This document shows, in pieces, positions 1-8,112 of a DNA stretch of 49,734 bases. The DNA comes from Halanaerobiales bacterium. GTDB taxonomy: Bacteria > Bacillota > Halanaerobiia > Halanaerobiales > DTU029. Position numbers and translations under genes: made by a program. The stretch covers positions 1 through 49,734 of the forward strand of contig JAKSCG010000152.1 of the NCBI GenBank assembly GCA_022360715.1, given 5' to 3'. Position 1 is the stretch's first letter. Every line of letters starts with the position of its first letter. A model generated the notes under the pieces. It saw only the letters and a list, made by a program, of their open reading frames with translations. It was not told the origin of the DNA and made no database searches.

Positions 1-100
1 AGACAAACATCAAGATGATAATTATTCCCGGCAGAATAAATAAATAGGCTGAATGATCGGTTTTTTTAATTAAGCCTTTTAACCTCAGGTATGCTTTCAC
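1..100 (-). CDS. Sugar ABC transporter permease, N-terminal fragment
   Basis: Only the first 33 codons lie in the window; the gene runs off the left edge. The start is a GTG at 100 with an AAGGGGG ribosome binding site seven bases upstream. The peptide begins VKAYLRLKGL and then enters a hydrophobic segment with YLFILPG, which is typical of the first membrane helix of MalF/UgpA-type carbohydrate importer permeases. It follows the solute-binding protein gene on the same strand, the usual binding protein-permease order. The family is inferred from a short stretch plus context; the substrate is unknown. Confidence 0.7.
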   Translation of the reverse strand, partial: MKAYLRLKGLIKKTDHSAYLFILPGIIIILMFV

Positions 101-136
101 AAAATTTCCCCCTTAGTTTTATCAAAAAGACAGAAG

Positions 137-178
137 AGAAGAGATACAAGATCAATCATTCCAAATTGTATCTCTTCT
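137..178 (-). promoter_or_regulatory. Intercistronic stem-loop between binding-protein and permease genes
   Basis: The 12-13 base arms 137-149 and 166-178 are inverted complements (core AAGAGATACAA / TTGTATCTCTT) around a 16-base loop. It sits between the stop of the binding-protein gene and the start of the permease gene. No long U-run follows, so it looks more like an mRNA-stabilising or partially attenuating hairpin, of the kind that lets a binding protein be made in excess over its permease, than a full terminator. Confidence 0.6.
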
Positions 179-203
179 TTCCTATTCCCGCTTAATCGCT
201 ATC

Positions 204-1511
204 TCAGTAACTACTCTCCGCTAAAATTTTATTTCCTCTTTCTTCAATATTTTTTAAGGCCTCCTCAGGAGTAATTAAACCTAACACAGCCTTGTTAAGT
301 TCACTTCGATAAACTTCCGCACTTATTTTTACCCATTCTTTAATGGGGCTATTAATACTTGGGTATTTCATTCCTTCAATAAAGGCGATAAATTCAGGGT
401 TTTGCTGGAAATATTCGGTTGTTGCCATATCTTTTCTAATCGGAACCCTAAAGGGATAATAGTTCCCATCCTGTGCTTTTTCGCCTCTCATTAGCATTTC
501 TTGCCCCTTTTTGCTACCTAAAAAATTAATTAATTGATAACTCGCTTCCAACTGCTCTCCTTTTATTCCGGTGGTGATCGCTAACATATATGGGCCGATA
601 TCTGCTGCCCTTCCGGCTGGTCCGGCCGGAACCGGAGCCGCTGATACCTCAAAGGGACGACCGTTCTTCCAGATATCAGTTACACCCCAGGGACCTTGAA
701 ATTCCATAGCCGCAACCTGATTTCTAAAATCAGCCATTACTCCGCCGCCGTCTTTATTTCCGGTATCAGGCGGACAAACTTCATTTACTAATTTAACATA
801 AAACTCTAAAGCCTTCTTCCCTTCAGTGGAATTTAGCGCTACCTGATATTCTCCATTGACCTCTTTAACTAACTTCGCCCCGGCCTGATGAGCAAACATA
901 GTAAATAACCAGGTGATGTCCGGATGTTGTTTTCCGACCAGGGCCAGACCATACTGGTCGATTCTGCCGTCACCGTCTCTATCGACTGTTAATTTTTTGG
1001 CATACTGATATAATTCTTCCCAATCATTTGGTGGACCAGGTAAACCTGCTTCCACAAAAAGTGTTTTATTATAAACTAACTGAATACTGTGTCCCATCCA
1101 GGGATATCCATATATTCTCTCATCCTCTGCTTTGGTAAGTTTCCACAGTTCTTCATAAAATAAATTTTCTTTTTCCGCAAATTTAGCGGTTAAATCAATA
1201 AATGCCCCCTCAGTTCCAAGGGCTTTGATCTGTCGATATGGTATTTGAATAACCTCGGGAGCATCTCCACTTAAGATTGTTGTTAATAGTTTTTGTTCGC
1301 TCTGACTCCCGCCGATCAGTCTCACCTTAATCCCCGGATTTTGTTGCTCAAATTCATCTAAAATCTCTCTAATGGCCAGACCTCTTCCGGAATCCTCAGC
1401 CCAAACAATCTGCAACCTGAGCATGGTCTTCCCTTCAACGCTCACCCCGCAAGGAATCATTATAACCAGCAATAACAGAGCGGCAATAAGTAAAGCTAAC
1501 TTTTTCTTCAT
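204..1511 (-). CDS. Carbohydrate ABC transporter solute-binding protein
   Basis: This 435-residue protein looks like a family 1 extracellular solute-binding protein (MalE/UgpB fold), which captures a sugar outside the membrane and delivers it to the permease encoded next. The ATG at 1511 is chosen over a longer reading because GGAGGAG precedes it at good spacing and the peptide then opens with a Lys-rich start and a hydrophobic signal segment. A Cys at residue 21 is preceded by Pro, so a lipoprotein signal is doubtful. Family-like stretches are the N-terminal LQIVWAEDSGRG and IREILDEFEQQNPGIKV, and the later GPWGVTDIW. The gene lies downstream of lacI with an operator between them, so it is probably repressed by that regulator. 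The sugar cannot be told from sequence. Confidence 0.88.
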   Translation of the reverse strand: MKKKLALLIAALLLLVIMIPCGVSVEGKTMLRLQIVWAEDSGRGLAIREILDEFEQQNPGIKVRLIGGSQSEQKLLTTILSGDAPEVIQIPYRQIKALGTEGAFIDLTAKFAEKENLFYEELWKLTKAEDERIYGYPWMGHSIQLVYNKTLFVEAGLPGPPNDWEELYQYAKKLTVDRDGDGRIDQYGLALVGKQHPDITWLFTMFAHQAGAKLVKEVNGEYQVALNSTEGKKALEFYVKLVNEVCPPDTGNKDGGGVMADFRNQVAAMEFQGPWGVTDIWKNGRPFEVSAAPVPAGPAGRAADIGPYMLAITTGIKGEQLEASYQLINFLGSKKGQEMLMRGEKAQDGNYYPFRVPIRKDMATTEYFQQNPEFIAFIEGMKYPSINSPIKEWVKISAEVYRSELNKAVLGLITPEEALKNIEERGNKILAESSY

Positions 1512-1602
1512 TGTCTCCTCCTCGTTAAATTTTATGATTTTCAAGCAGTGCTTAAACGATCGATTAATTTCGGTCCAGTCACCCCCTTATATCAATAATT
1601 AA

Positions 1603-1616
1603 GTCAAGCGCTTGCC
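1603..1616. promoter_or_regulatory. LacI-family operator, copy 1
   Basis: GTCAAGCGCTTGCC contains the perfect palindrome CAAGCGCTTG (1605-1614) with the central CG typical of LacI-family operators. The same 14 bases recur at 2660-2673. This copy lies between lacI and the transporter genes, about 90 bases upstream of the binding-protein start, where it could control the importer. I found no convincing -35/-10 pair around it. Confidence 0.8.
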
Positions 1617-1633
1617 TCAAGCCGAAAAAAAAG

Positions 1634-2641
1634 CTATATTAACAATCTGGTTGACTCCCTGATTATTAACTCACAGGGGAGATAGTAGGTCCTTTTCTCC
1701 AGTTTCTCCCCCTTGATTACCTTATTGAGTATCTCCATCGCATTTTTACCAAGGTCTTTGACCGGTTGGCCGATCGTTGTCAGTTCCGGATCACAGGCCC
1801 GGGAGATCAGATTATTATCAAAGCCCATGATCGATATGTCATCAGGTATCCTTAAGCCGGCTTCTTTGGCGGCCTTAATCGCCCCAACCCCCATTGCATC
1901 ACTGGCCGCAAAGACCGCGGTCGGTACGGTATTTTGTTGCAGTAACTTACCCATCGCAATTTTACCACTATTCATCCGAAAATCACCTTGTTCGAGCAGT
2001 TCGGCCCGGTAGGGCAGATTGTAATCGGCCAGGGCCTTTTTATAACCGAGCCAACGGTTATAACCGGACTCAATATCACCTAAATCCCCACTGATCATGG
2101 CAATCTTACGGTGACCCAGTTTGATTAGGTACTCGACTGCTTGATATGATTCGCTTACATTATCAATGTGGATCGAAGGTAGTATTTCCTCTTTGACCTG
2201 GCGGGCCACGACCACCGTCGGAATCAGTGTTTCGATCAGGGTTTTCTCACATATTTCCGGCATGCGTCCACTCATAAAGATCATACCGTCTACCCGTTTC
2301 TCCTTTAAAATAGTGATATACTTCAATTCTTCCTCTTCCTGCCCACCGGTGGTGGCAATAATCAGATTAAACCCATAAAGACCGGCTATTTCCTCAATCC
2401 CGCCGGTTACGGCCGCAAAATAGGGATTATAGATATCACTGATTATTAAACCGATAATATGGGTCTGCTGTTTGGCCAGACTGCGGGCGACCTCGTTCGG
2501 CGTATATTTCAAGCTACGGGCCACTTCCAGGATCCGCTTGCTGGTTTTTTCACTGGCCCGGGGGATACCGTTTAAAACCCGGGATACGGTAGATTCCGAT
2601 ACTCCGACGATTGCGGCAATATCTTTTAAAGTAACTGACAT
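1634..2641 (-). CDS. LacI-family transcriptional repressor
   Basis: This is a full-length (335 aa) LacI/GalR regulator. The N-terminus has the helix-turn-helix and hinge (TLKDIAAIVGVSESTVSRVLN, then RILEVARSLKYTPNEVARSL), followed by a periplasmic-binding-protein-like effector domain (IIGLIISDIYNPYF, MGFDNNLIS). It should bind DNA as a dimer and release it on binding a sugar or sugar phosphate. GGAGG precedes the ATG by seven bases. Identical operators lie in its own leader and before the transporter genes, so it very likely represses both itself and the importer. The effector is not identifiable. Confidence 0.95.
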   Translation of the reverse strand: MSVTLKDIAAIVGVSESTVSRVLNGIPRASEKTSKRILEVARSLKYTPNEVARSLAKQQTHIIGLIISDIYNPYFAAVTGGIEEIAGLYGFNLIIATTGGQEEEELKYITILKEKRVDGMIFMSGRMPEICEKTLIETLIPTVVVARQVKEEILPSIHIDNVSESYQAVEYLIKLGHRKIAMISGDLGDIESGYNRWLGYKKALADYNLPYRAELLEQGDFRMNSGKIAMGKLLQQNTVPTAVFAASDAMGVGAIKAAKEAGLRIPDDISIMGFDNNLISRACDPELTTIGQPVKDLGKNAMEILNKVIKGEKLEKRTYYLPCELIIRESTRLLI

Positions 2642-2659
2642 TATTAATCCTCCATCTAG

Positions 2660-2673
2660 GTCAAGCGCTTGCC
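2660..2673. promoter_or_regulatory. LacI-family operator, copy 2 (autoregulation)
   Basis: The same 14 bases as at 1603-1616, with palindrome CAAGCGCTTG at 2662-2671. It lies just upstream of the lacI ribosome binding site, about 30 bases downstream of the expected transcription start, so a bound repressor would block elongation of its own message. Confidence 0.8.
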
Positions 2674-2706
2674 TTTATCATTAAAAAAAAGATTTATCTG
2701 TAATTA

Positions 2707-2735
2707 ATTATAAAGCTCACCCGATCTTTTGTCAA
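2707..2735 (-). promoter_or_regulatory. Consensus sigma-A promoter of lacI
   Basis: On the minus strand TTGACA (2730-2735) and TATAAT (2707-2712) are separated by 17 bases, a perfect match to the housekeeping consensus. It reads into lacI and, through it, the sugar importer. Confidence 0.9.
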
Positions 2736-2880
2736 GGTCTATCGCTAGTCCCGTAATTATCTTTTTATTTTAATCAATATCATTATATCTTTATAATCGG
2801 GCATCAAACAAACCACAAAATGGATCTACTCTAATAATTTGCTTAACTCTCAATTAAAATCTGCTCCCTTTTGGACGATA

Positions 2881-2909
2881 TTGACAATTTTCCCCTTTTA
2901 GGATAAGAT
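2881..2909 (+). promoter_or_regulatory. Sigma-A-like promoter of the ABC exporter
   Basis: TTGACA (2881-2886), a 17-base spacer and TAAGAT (2904-2909) precede the exporter ATPase gene. The rest of the 308-base divergent gap 2642-2949 is AT-rich and holds only this promoter, the lacI promoter and the lacI operator. Confidence 0.7.
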
Positions 2910-2949
2910 AATAACTGTCGGAAAGTATAATCAAGAAAGGGATTTGAAA

Positions 2950-3828
2950 ATGGCCTTGATTTTACAGAATATTTCTAAACAATATAATAAAAAAACCGCT
3001 TTGGATCAAATCAATTTAGCGATTACACCGGGCATTTTTGGTCTGATCGGTCCCAATGGTGCCGGAAAAACCTCGCTAATCAACATCTTAGCGACGATCT
3101 CATCCCCCACTAACGGCAATATCTATTTTCATGATACCGATCTATTAAAGAATCCGGAAAAAATTCGTCCTACTCTCGGATATTTACCGCAAAACTTTGG
3201 CTTCTATCCGAACATGACCGCTGTACAATTTCTGGATTACCTCCTCCTTTTTTATCGAGCTAATTCTCCGACTCTTCGAAAAAAGCAGATCGAACAGGTT
3301 TTAGCGGCCGTCGGTTTAAGTGAGGTAAAAAATCAAAAGCTCAAAACCTATTCGGGCGGAATGATTCGCCGCCTCGGGATTGCCCAAGCTTTTTTAAATG
3401 ATCCTAAGTTACTGATTGTCGACGAACCCACTGCCGGACTTGACCCAGAAGAGCGGATTCGTTTTCGGCAATTACTGAAGGGACTAATTCAGAATGATTC
3501 GGAACGATTCGTTATTATCTCATCGCATATTATCAATGATATTTCCCAGCTGGCCAATCAAATCGCCATTTTAAAAACCGGTAATCTGTTATTCTCCGGA
3601 ACACCCGCCAAATTCATCGAATTAAATCAAAAGAAAATTTGGGAAGTCGAGGTTGATTCTAGCGAAGCAGCTGTTCTTCAAAGTAAATACCACATTTTGA
3701 ATACCTTTGCCAGTGCAAAGGGAATACGCTGTCATGTCTTTACTAACCAACCACCTACCGACAGCAAACCGGTTCATCCGGATCTCGAAGGGGCTTATTT
3801 TGCCTTTATGCACGGTGAAGTAGCATGA
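2950..3828 (+). CDS. ABC-2 type exporter, ATP-binding subunit
   Basis: A 292-residue nucleotide-binding domain that would energise the membrane protein encoded next. Visible motifs are Walker A GPNGAGKTS near residue 35, Q-loop LPQ, signature YSGGM, Walker B LLIVDEPTAGLD with an intact D-loop, and the H-loop in ISSHII. The C-terminal third is diverged, as is usual for drug- and lantibiotic-type exporters. ATG 2950 is preferred because GAAAGGG lies eight bases upstream, whereas a TTG two codons earlier would sit too close. The gene ends in an ATGA overlap with the permease, which implies coupled translation. The cargo is unknown. Confidence 0.92.
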   Translation: MALILQNISKQYNKKTALDQINLAITPGIFGLIGPNGAGKTSLINILATISSPTNGNIYFHDTDLLKNPEKIRPTLGYLPQNFGFYPNMTAVQFLDYLLLFYRANSPTLRKKQIEQVLAAVGLSEVKNQKLKTYSGGMIRRLGIAQAFLNDPKLLIVDEPTAGLDPEERIRFRQLLKGLIQNDSERFVIISSHIINDISQLANQIAILKTGNLLFSGTPAKFIELNQKKIWEVEVDSSEAAVLQSKYHILNTFASAKGIRCHVFTNQPPTDSKPVHPDLEGAYFAFMHGEVA

Positions 3829-5300
3829 GTTTTGAGCTATTTAAAGTTTATCTCAGGGAGCAATTGACCTCGGTCTTTCTTTATTTAATGCTAATTTTTT
3901 TAGTATTGACTAATTATAATTACGGAATCCAACGTTGGAATTGGTATCTGGTTAATCCCCAACCTTTTTACGAAATAGGGGTAACTAATTTTACCCATTG
4001 GTGGAATTTATGGTCGGCCTCTTATGCCGGCGGTCTAGTCCTGTTGCTCTGGGGGATCTGGATTTTTTGGCAAATTGAGCAACCTCGCTCTAACGGACTC
4101 CTACAACTCTTGTATAGCAAACCGTTACCATATTTAAAAGCTGCCCAAAGTCAATTAATAGCTTTCTATACCAGCGGACTCTTTTTATTTGTCGGTGGTA
4201 TCATTGGAAGTAATCTCATCCTTTCTTTGACCACCGGATATCAGATTGGGCTTTACTGGTTGATCTTGCCACCCCTTATTTCCTACGGAATTGGAATCAT
4301 CTTCTATACCACTTTGTTATACTTGATCAGTACGATTTTTCAGGACTGGCTAGTCCTGGTGCCTCTCCACTTTATTTTATGGCTCATTTTTTCAAGTCTG
4401 ACCATCGTTGGCCTGGATTATCGCAACTTATCTAACTTAACTAATCCCTTCCAGGACCTCTATCTCTATCAAAATCGTATTTTAGTAATTATTATCACCG
4501 TTTTTTTCTCCATTTTGCTCAAATACGTTCTAAGACAGCAAGAAAAAGGGCTTAATTTTTCTCTCTTTCAACTAACTCGACTCTTCCCGCAACCAACTGC
4601 CGATAGATTACTACCCTCACCCCTCGCCAAAATCTATTATTCAATCAAAATTTATTATTCCTGGCGCTTACTGCTAATCTGCTCCAGCGGATTGTTCCTG
4701 GGAAGCCTTTATACCTGGAGAATTAAAACAAGTAATCAGCTTTATAGTCTTAATTTATATTGGGCGATTATCCTGATGATCAGTCAGGCAACTCTCTCCC
4801 TGTTAGGAATTATTACTACCCTTCATCTGGCCCGTTTTGAAGAACGCGCAAATACATTTTCACTTTTAAAAACATTACCGGCCGGGGGCCTGAAAACTTT
4901 TGGGGGTAAATTAATCGCAATGGCAATATATTTTGTCGCACTGCTGGTAAGTTTTAGTCTCCCCTTGCATTTTCTGGGAAGTCAATTTGTTCGATGGAAT
5001 CAATATTTCTTAGCACTGATTCCTCCTTTTCTATTTCTCTTTACCGTTGGGTATTTGGTAATAATGCTGAGCAAACAATCGCTAATTGGTTATATTGCCA
5101 GTGGTGGGTTGTGGCTTTTATTTTTAATCGTAGAGCGAAAGATCCCTTATTGGATCCAGCCATTTTTCGAGATAGCCGAATACCGATTCCCCACCCTTAA
5201 TCCTTACTGGATCAATAAAGGATCTTTTTTAGGACTTTCTGTCCTGCTAATCGCTGTAATTCTAATCATCGAATACCGCAAGCTGACCGGACAAAAATAA
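3825..5300 (+). CDS. ABC-2 type exporter, membrane subunit
   Basis: This 491-residue, very hydrophobic protein has about a dozen predicted membrane segments, including the repeated aromatic-rich stretches near LYLMLIFLVLTNY and IILMISQATLSLLG. It is translationally coupled (4-base overlap) to the ATPase. Its length suggests that two six-helix ABC-2 halves are joined in one chain, so one copy might suffice where smaller permeases dimerise; that is inference. It ends two bases from the convergent cyclophilin gene, and I see no terminator between them. Confidence 0.8.
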   Translation: MSFELFKVYLREQLTSVFLYLMLIFLVLTNYNYGIQRWNWYLVNPQPFYEIGVTNFTHWWNLWSASYAGGLVLLLWGIWIFWQIEQPRSNGLLQLLYSKPLPYLKAAQSQLIAFYTSGLFLFVGGIIGSNLILSLTTGYQIGLYWLILPPLISYGIGIIFYTTLLYLISTIFQDWLVLVPLHFILWLIFSSLTIVGLDYRNLSNLTNPFQDLYLYQNRILVIIITVFFSILLKYVLRQQEKGLNFSLFQLTRLFPQPTADRLLPSPLAKIYYSIKIYYSWRLLLICSSGLFLGSLYTWRIKTSNQLYSLNLYWAIILMISQATLSLLGIITTLHLARFEERANTFSLLKTLPAGGLKTFGGKLIAMAIYFVALLVSFSLPLHFLGSQFVRWNQYFLALIPPFLFLFTVGYLVIMLSKQSLIGYIASGGLWLLFLIVERKIPYWIQPFFEIAEYRFPTLNPYWINKGSFLGLSVLLIAVILIIEYRKLTGQK

Positions 5301-5302
5301 AG

Positions 5303-5941
5303 CTATTGGTTATTGATCTTTTCCGGTTCCGGATATTTTTGCCCAAAGGTCTCTACCGTTACCTGTTTGATCATTTGTTCCTCCAACGGTTTATCCCGGA
5401 AGTCTGTTTTGGCATTGGCAATTCGGTCAACAACCTCAATCCCTGCAATTACTTTCCCAAAAGCAGCATATTTGCCATCAAGGTGAGTAGCCTCCTGGTG
5501 CACAATAAAAAACTGAGAGCCGGCTGAATCAGGATGACTGCTCCTGGCCATTGAGATCACCCCTCTGCTATGTTTCAGCTCGTTGGCAAAACCGTTCTCC
5601 TTAAACTCCCCTTTGATCAAATAACCCGGTCCGCCGGTTCCCGTTCCGGTCGGGTCTCCTCCCTGAATCATAAAACCTTTAATTACCCGATGAAAAATAA
5701 GTTGATCATAATAACCTTTCTGCGCCAGGGCAATAAAGTTGTTGACGGTATTAGGGGCATTTTTCGGATATAGCTCCAGTTTAATCTGACTCTCGTCGCC
5801 CATGGTAATGGTAATCTCCGGATTATGGACAGCTACCGGGGTTTCACTATTTTCTTGATTAATGTTCCTCACCCTTCCTATAATAATTATCGCTACTACT
5901 AATAGTAAGATTACCGCAATAATTATTTTTCTATTCTCCAT
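5303..5941 (-). CDS. Membrane-anchored cyclophilin-type peptidyl-prolyl isomerase
   Basis: The 212-residue protein has an uncleaved-looking N-terminal membrane segment (residues 5-23) followed by a complete cyclophilin domain. Catalytic and binding stretches are FHRVIKGFMIQGGDPTGTGTGG, SMARS, GSQFFI and HLDGKYAAFGKV, including the active-site Arg of FHRV. It should catalyse cis-trans prolyl isomerisation of secreted proteins on the outer face of the membrane. AGGAGG precedes the ATG by nine bases. It is a single gene with its own promoter (5992-6020). Confidence 0.94.
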   Translation of the reverse strand: MENRKIIIAVILLLVVAIIIIGRVRNINQENSETPVAVHNPEITITMGDESQIKLELYPKNAPNTVNNFIALAQKGYYDQLIFHRVIKGFMIQGGDPTGTGTGGPGYLIKGEFKENGFANELKHSRGVISMARSSHPDSAGSQFFIVHQEATHLDGKYAAFGKVIAGIEVVDRIANAKTDFRDKPLEEQMIKQVTVETFGQKYPEPEKINNQ

Positions 5942-5991
5942 ATTGATGAACCTCCTGTTTCTAACTTCCAGTTTGTTGCAAATCCTAGCTT

Positions 5992-6020
5992 ATTGTAACA
6001 CAAATATCAATTCAGGACAA
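5992..6020 (-). promoter_or_regulatory. Sigma-A-like promoter of the cyclophilin gene
   Basis: Minus-strand TTGTCC (6015-6020), 17-base spacer, TACAAT (5992-5997), about 50 bases upstream of the start codon. Confidence 0.6.
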
Positions 6021-6050
6021 TATATATTAATCCAGATAATTTCTAAAGTC

Positions 6051-6078
6051 AAGAAAAAAGGCCCGACCAGGGCCTTTT
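6051..6078 (-). terminator. Rho-independent terminator of the seven-gene catabolic operon
   Basis: Arms 6056-6064 and 6070-6078 (AAAAGGCCC / GGGCCTTTT) enclose a five-base loop. Read on the minus strand the hairpin is followed by a run of T. It lies just after the stop of the last gene, at 6114. Confidence 0.88.
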
Positions 6079-6113
6079 GAAATCAAAGCTGTTTACCATA
6101 TCTTTTTATTCCG

Positions 6114-7280
6114 CTAACCGGCTGGCGGATAAACTTTAAACTCGCTGGTTTCCACCCATGGCAAGTCTTCTAACGGCTTGAAGTTTTCAACCAGTTCCAG
6201 CCGCACGTATTTTGCCGAGCGCGGTTGAGCCAGGATAAAGTTTGTCCACTTCTCTTTCATCTCCATCTCAACATCAATAACCTTCTCCCACTCTATCGTA
6301 TTAATATCTGTACCTTGCCGCATCCTCGCCGCCCTATCGTCACTAGATACATATATGCGAATATACTTGGCCAGTTCCTCTAAAATACTAATATCAATAC
6401 CAACATTATGGAAAAGACGAAACATACCAATCTCTTGTCTTTCGCCAAAGAAGCTCAGAATGGCGTTGGCCGGGCCGGCTGTGTTCGCTCCCCAAGTACC
6501 CCCAAACCGATCGAGGTCATCATCAATCAAGTTCATTACCCATGTATACTCCAGATCCGTTGTATGGCTAGCCCACTCAATCCGCGTATAATAGCTTCCA
6601 TCTCTCCTTACTCCGAGCGCTTGCTTTTTAATTTGCAGATCCTCTTCCGGAATCAAAATCGTCCTGGCCGGTGCACCGTCAGAACCCATGATCTTCATCG
6701 GCAAACATGCCGAAAAATAATACCCCTCTTTCACACCCCTGAGGTCAACTCCTTCAATTACAACAACCGCATTGTTCTTCAGCAAAATCTTGTGTGTTTT
6801 CGCTTCTTTGGCGCCAAACCTTTCTACTGCAAGAGCATCCAACGCTACGCCTTTTATTCCTTGTCTAACAATAAACTCAGCAGCGCTTTCGTCGATATAA
6901 ATATAGTTTTGATCAAATTTTTCCCAACATTGATCCTGGTATGAATTTTGTGTTTTTAGATACAAAATATCAAAAGGCTTAAGGGCTTTGATAAAGTCGA
7001 TATCTTCTTTGCTGACTGATTTCTCGGTCCGATATAAGTCGACAACATACGCTCTGCCGACAAGTCCTCCCCAGTTCAGACCCTCCACACCGGGTAAATC
7101 GTTGTAGTGATGCCGTGCAGAATCTACATGGGTACCTGAGTGTGTACAACAAGTAATATCGGTTACATTGATCCCATCACCTTTGGCAAACGATCTCTCG
7201 GCAGTTACCTCTACCGGTGTGTTGCTCGGATAACACACTGTATTATTATCGATCGGCATAGAAACATCTATTATTTTCAT
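6114..7280 (-). CDS. Cyclase-family metal hydrolase fused to an F5/8 type C (discoidin-like) domain
   Basis: Residues 1 to about 210 match the cyclase / kynurenine-formamidase-like family, with the metal-binding signature HSGTHVDSARHH (His47, His51, Asp53, His57) and an N-terminal IIDVSMPIDNNTVCYPS. These enzymes hydrolyse amides or lactones using Zn or Mn. Residues about 220-388 show a discoidin/galactose-binding pattern: NLIDDDLDRFGGTWG, a segment with IRIYVSSDD, then AKYVRLELVEN and a final SEFKVYP. I see no signal peptide, so the fusion appears cytoplasmic, which is odd for a discoidin domain. ATG 7280 is chosen for its GAGAGG ribosome binding site; the longer reading would overlap the previous gene. 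It is the last gene of the operon. I infer a sugar-lactone or sugar-amide hydrolase; the substrate is unproven. Confidence 0.82.
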   Translation of the reverse strand: MKIIDVSMPIDNNTVCYPSNTPVEVTAERSFAKGDGINVTDITCCTHSGTHVDSARHHYNDLPGVEGLNWGGLVGRAYVVDLYRTEKSVSKEDIDFIKALKPFDILYLKTQNSYQDQCWEKFDQNYIYIDESAAEFIVRQGIKGVALDALAVERFGAKEAKTHKILLKNNAVVVIEGVDLRGVKEGYYFSACLPMKIMGSDGAPARTILIPEEDLQIKKQALGVRRDGSYYTRIEWASHTTDLEYTWVMNLIDDDLDRFGGTWGANTAGPANAILSFFGERQEIGMFRLFHNVGIDISILEELAKYIRIYVSSDDRAARMRQGTDINTIEWEKVIDVEMEMKEKWTNFILAQPRSAKYVRLELVENFKPLEDLPWVETSEFKVYPPAG

Positions 7281-7296
7281 CCTCAACCTCTCTTTT

Positions 7297-8058
7297 TTAG
7301 ATAATCGTATATCCACCGTCTACCATCAAGTTTTCACCCGTAATAAATGAAGCATCGTCCGAAGCCATGAAAAGTACCGCTCTTGCCGTTTCTACCGGCT
7401 CTGATATCCTCTTTAAAACATGCTTTCCGCCCCACTCCTTTTGTGCTTGCTCTTCAGTTAATCCGTTTAAAGCAATATCAATGCGCAGTTGCTCTGTCAT
7501 CACGTATCCCGGGCTGACACAGTTAACCCGGATATTATACGGCTGTAGATCAAGGGCCATACATTTCGTCATTTCAATAATACCGGCTTTCGTTACGTTG
7601 TAAGTCAGCTGGTTTGGTTGCGCGATCTTCCCACTAATCGAAGATATATTAACAATGGTTCCGCCGCCTTGTTTTTTCATCTGTTCGACCGCATATTTTG
7701 AACATTGGGCCGTACCGATGATATTGACCCCTAGCATTTTGTTCCATTCTTCTACCGTGGAGTCAATTGAGCGCAGTATAAACAAGGCCGCATTATTGAC
7801 CAATATATCAATTTTACCGTATTGTTCGATAGTTTTATCAATGAGCATAATGACTTCATTTTCCTTCGAAATGTCCGCTTGAACAAACGTACAGTTATAA
7901 CCTGCAGCTTTAAACTCTTTTTCTACCTTAAAACCTTTCTCTTGGTTTCGATTGGATATAACGACAGAAGCTCCTTCTTTCAGGAATTCCTCCGCCGTAG
8001 CCTTGCCAATACCGGTTGAACCTGCCGTTACAATCACAACTTTCCCTTCAAATCTCAT
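7297..8058 (-). CDS. Short-chain dehydrogenase/reductase (classical SDR)
   Basis: This 253-residue NAD(P)-dependent oxidoreductase has the nucleotide-binding motif TAGSTGIG at residues 11-18 (Ala where the second position is usually Gly), NNAA at 88-91, the active-site Asn112, Ser140/142, and the YNVTK pair Tyr153/Lys157. The C-terminal ITGENLMVDGGYT is typical of the family. ATG 8058 has GGGAGG seven bases upstream. Its place beside a sugar importer, a sugar-acid-type dehydratase and a cyclase-family hydrolase suggests a sugar or sugar-acid dehydrogenase. That role is inferred from context. Confidence 0.92.
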   Translation of the reverse strand: MRFEGKVVIVTAGSTGIGKATAEEFLKEGASVVISNRNQEKGFKVEKEFKAAGYNCTFVQADISKENEVIMLIDKTIEQYGKIDILVNNAALFILRSIDSTVEEWNKMLGVNIIGTAQCSKYAVEQMKKQGGGTIVNISSISGKIAQPNQLTYNVTKAGIIEMTKCMALDLQPYNIRVNCVSPGYVMTEQLRIDIALNGLTEEQAQKEWGGKHVLKRISEPVETARAVLFMASDDASFITGENLMVDGGYTII

Positions 8059-8112
8059 TTGATTTCCTCCCAGATATAACTCCAAGCTCTCGCTAGGTTC
8101 TGTCTAAAAGTT

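Noticed and set aside
1603..1616. Reading the CAAGCGCTTG palindrome as a CcpA cre site
   Set aside because: The central CG fits any LacI-family protein, but the same 14 bases occur only at the local lacI gene and its transporter, so the local regulator is the simpler assignment.
6408..6944. Plus-strand open reading frame of 178 codons
   Set aside because: It lies wholly inside the minus-strand cyclase-discoidin gene, whose family motifs are clear; it has no ribosome binding site or recognisable domain.
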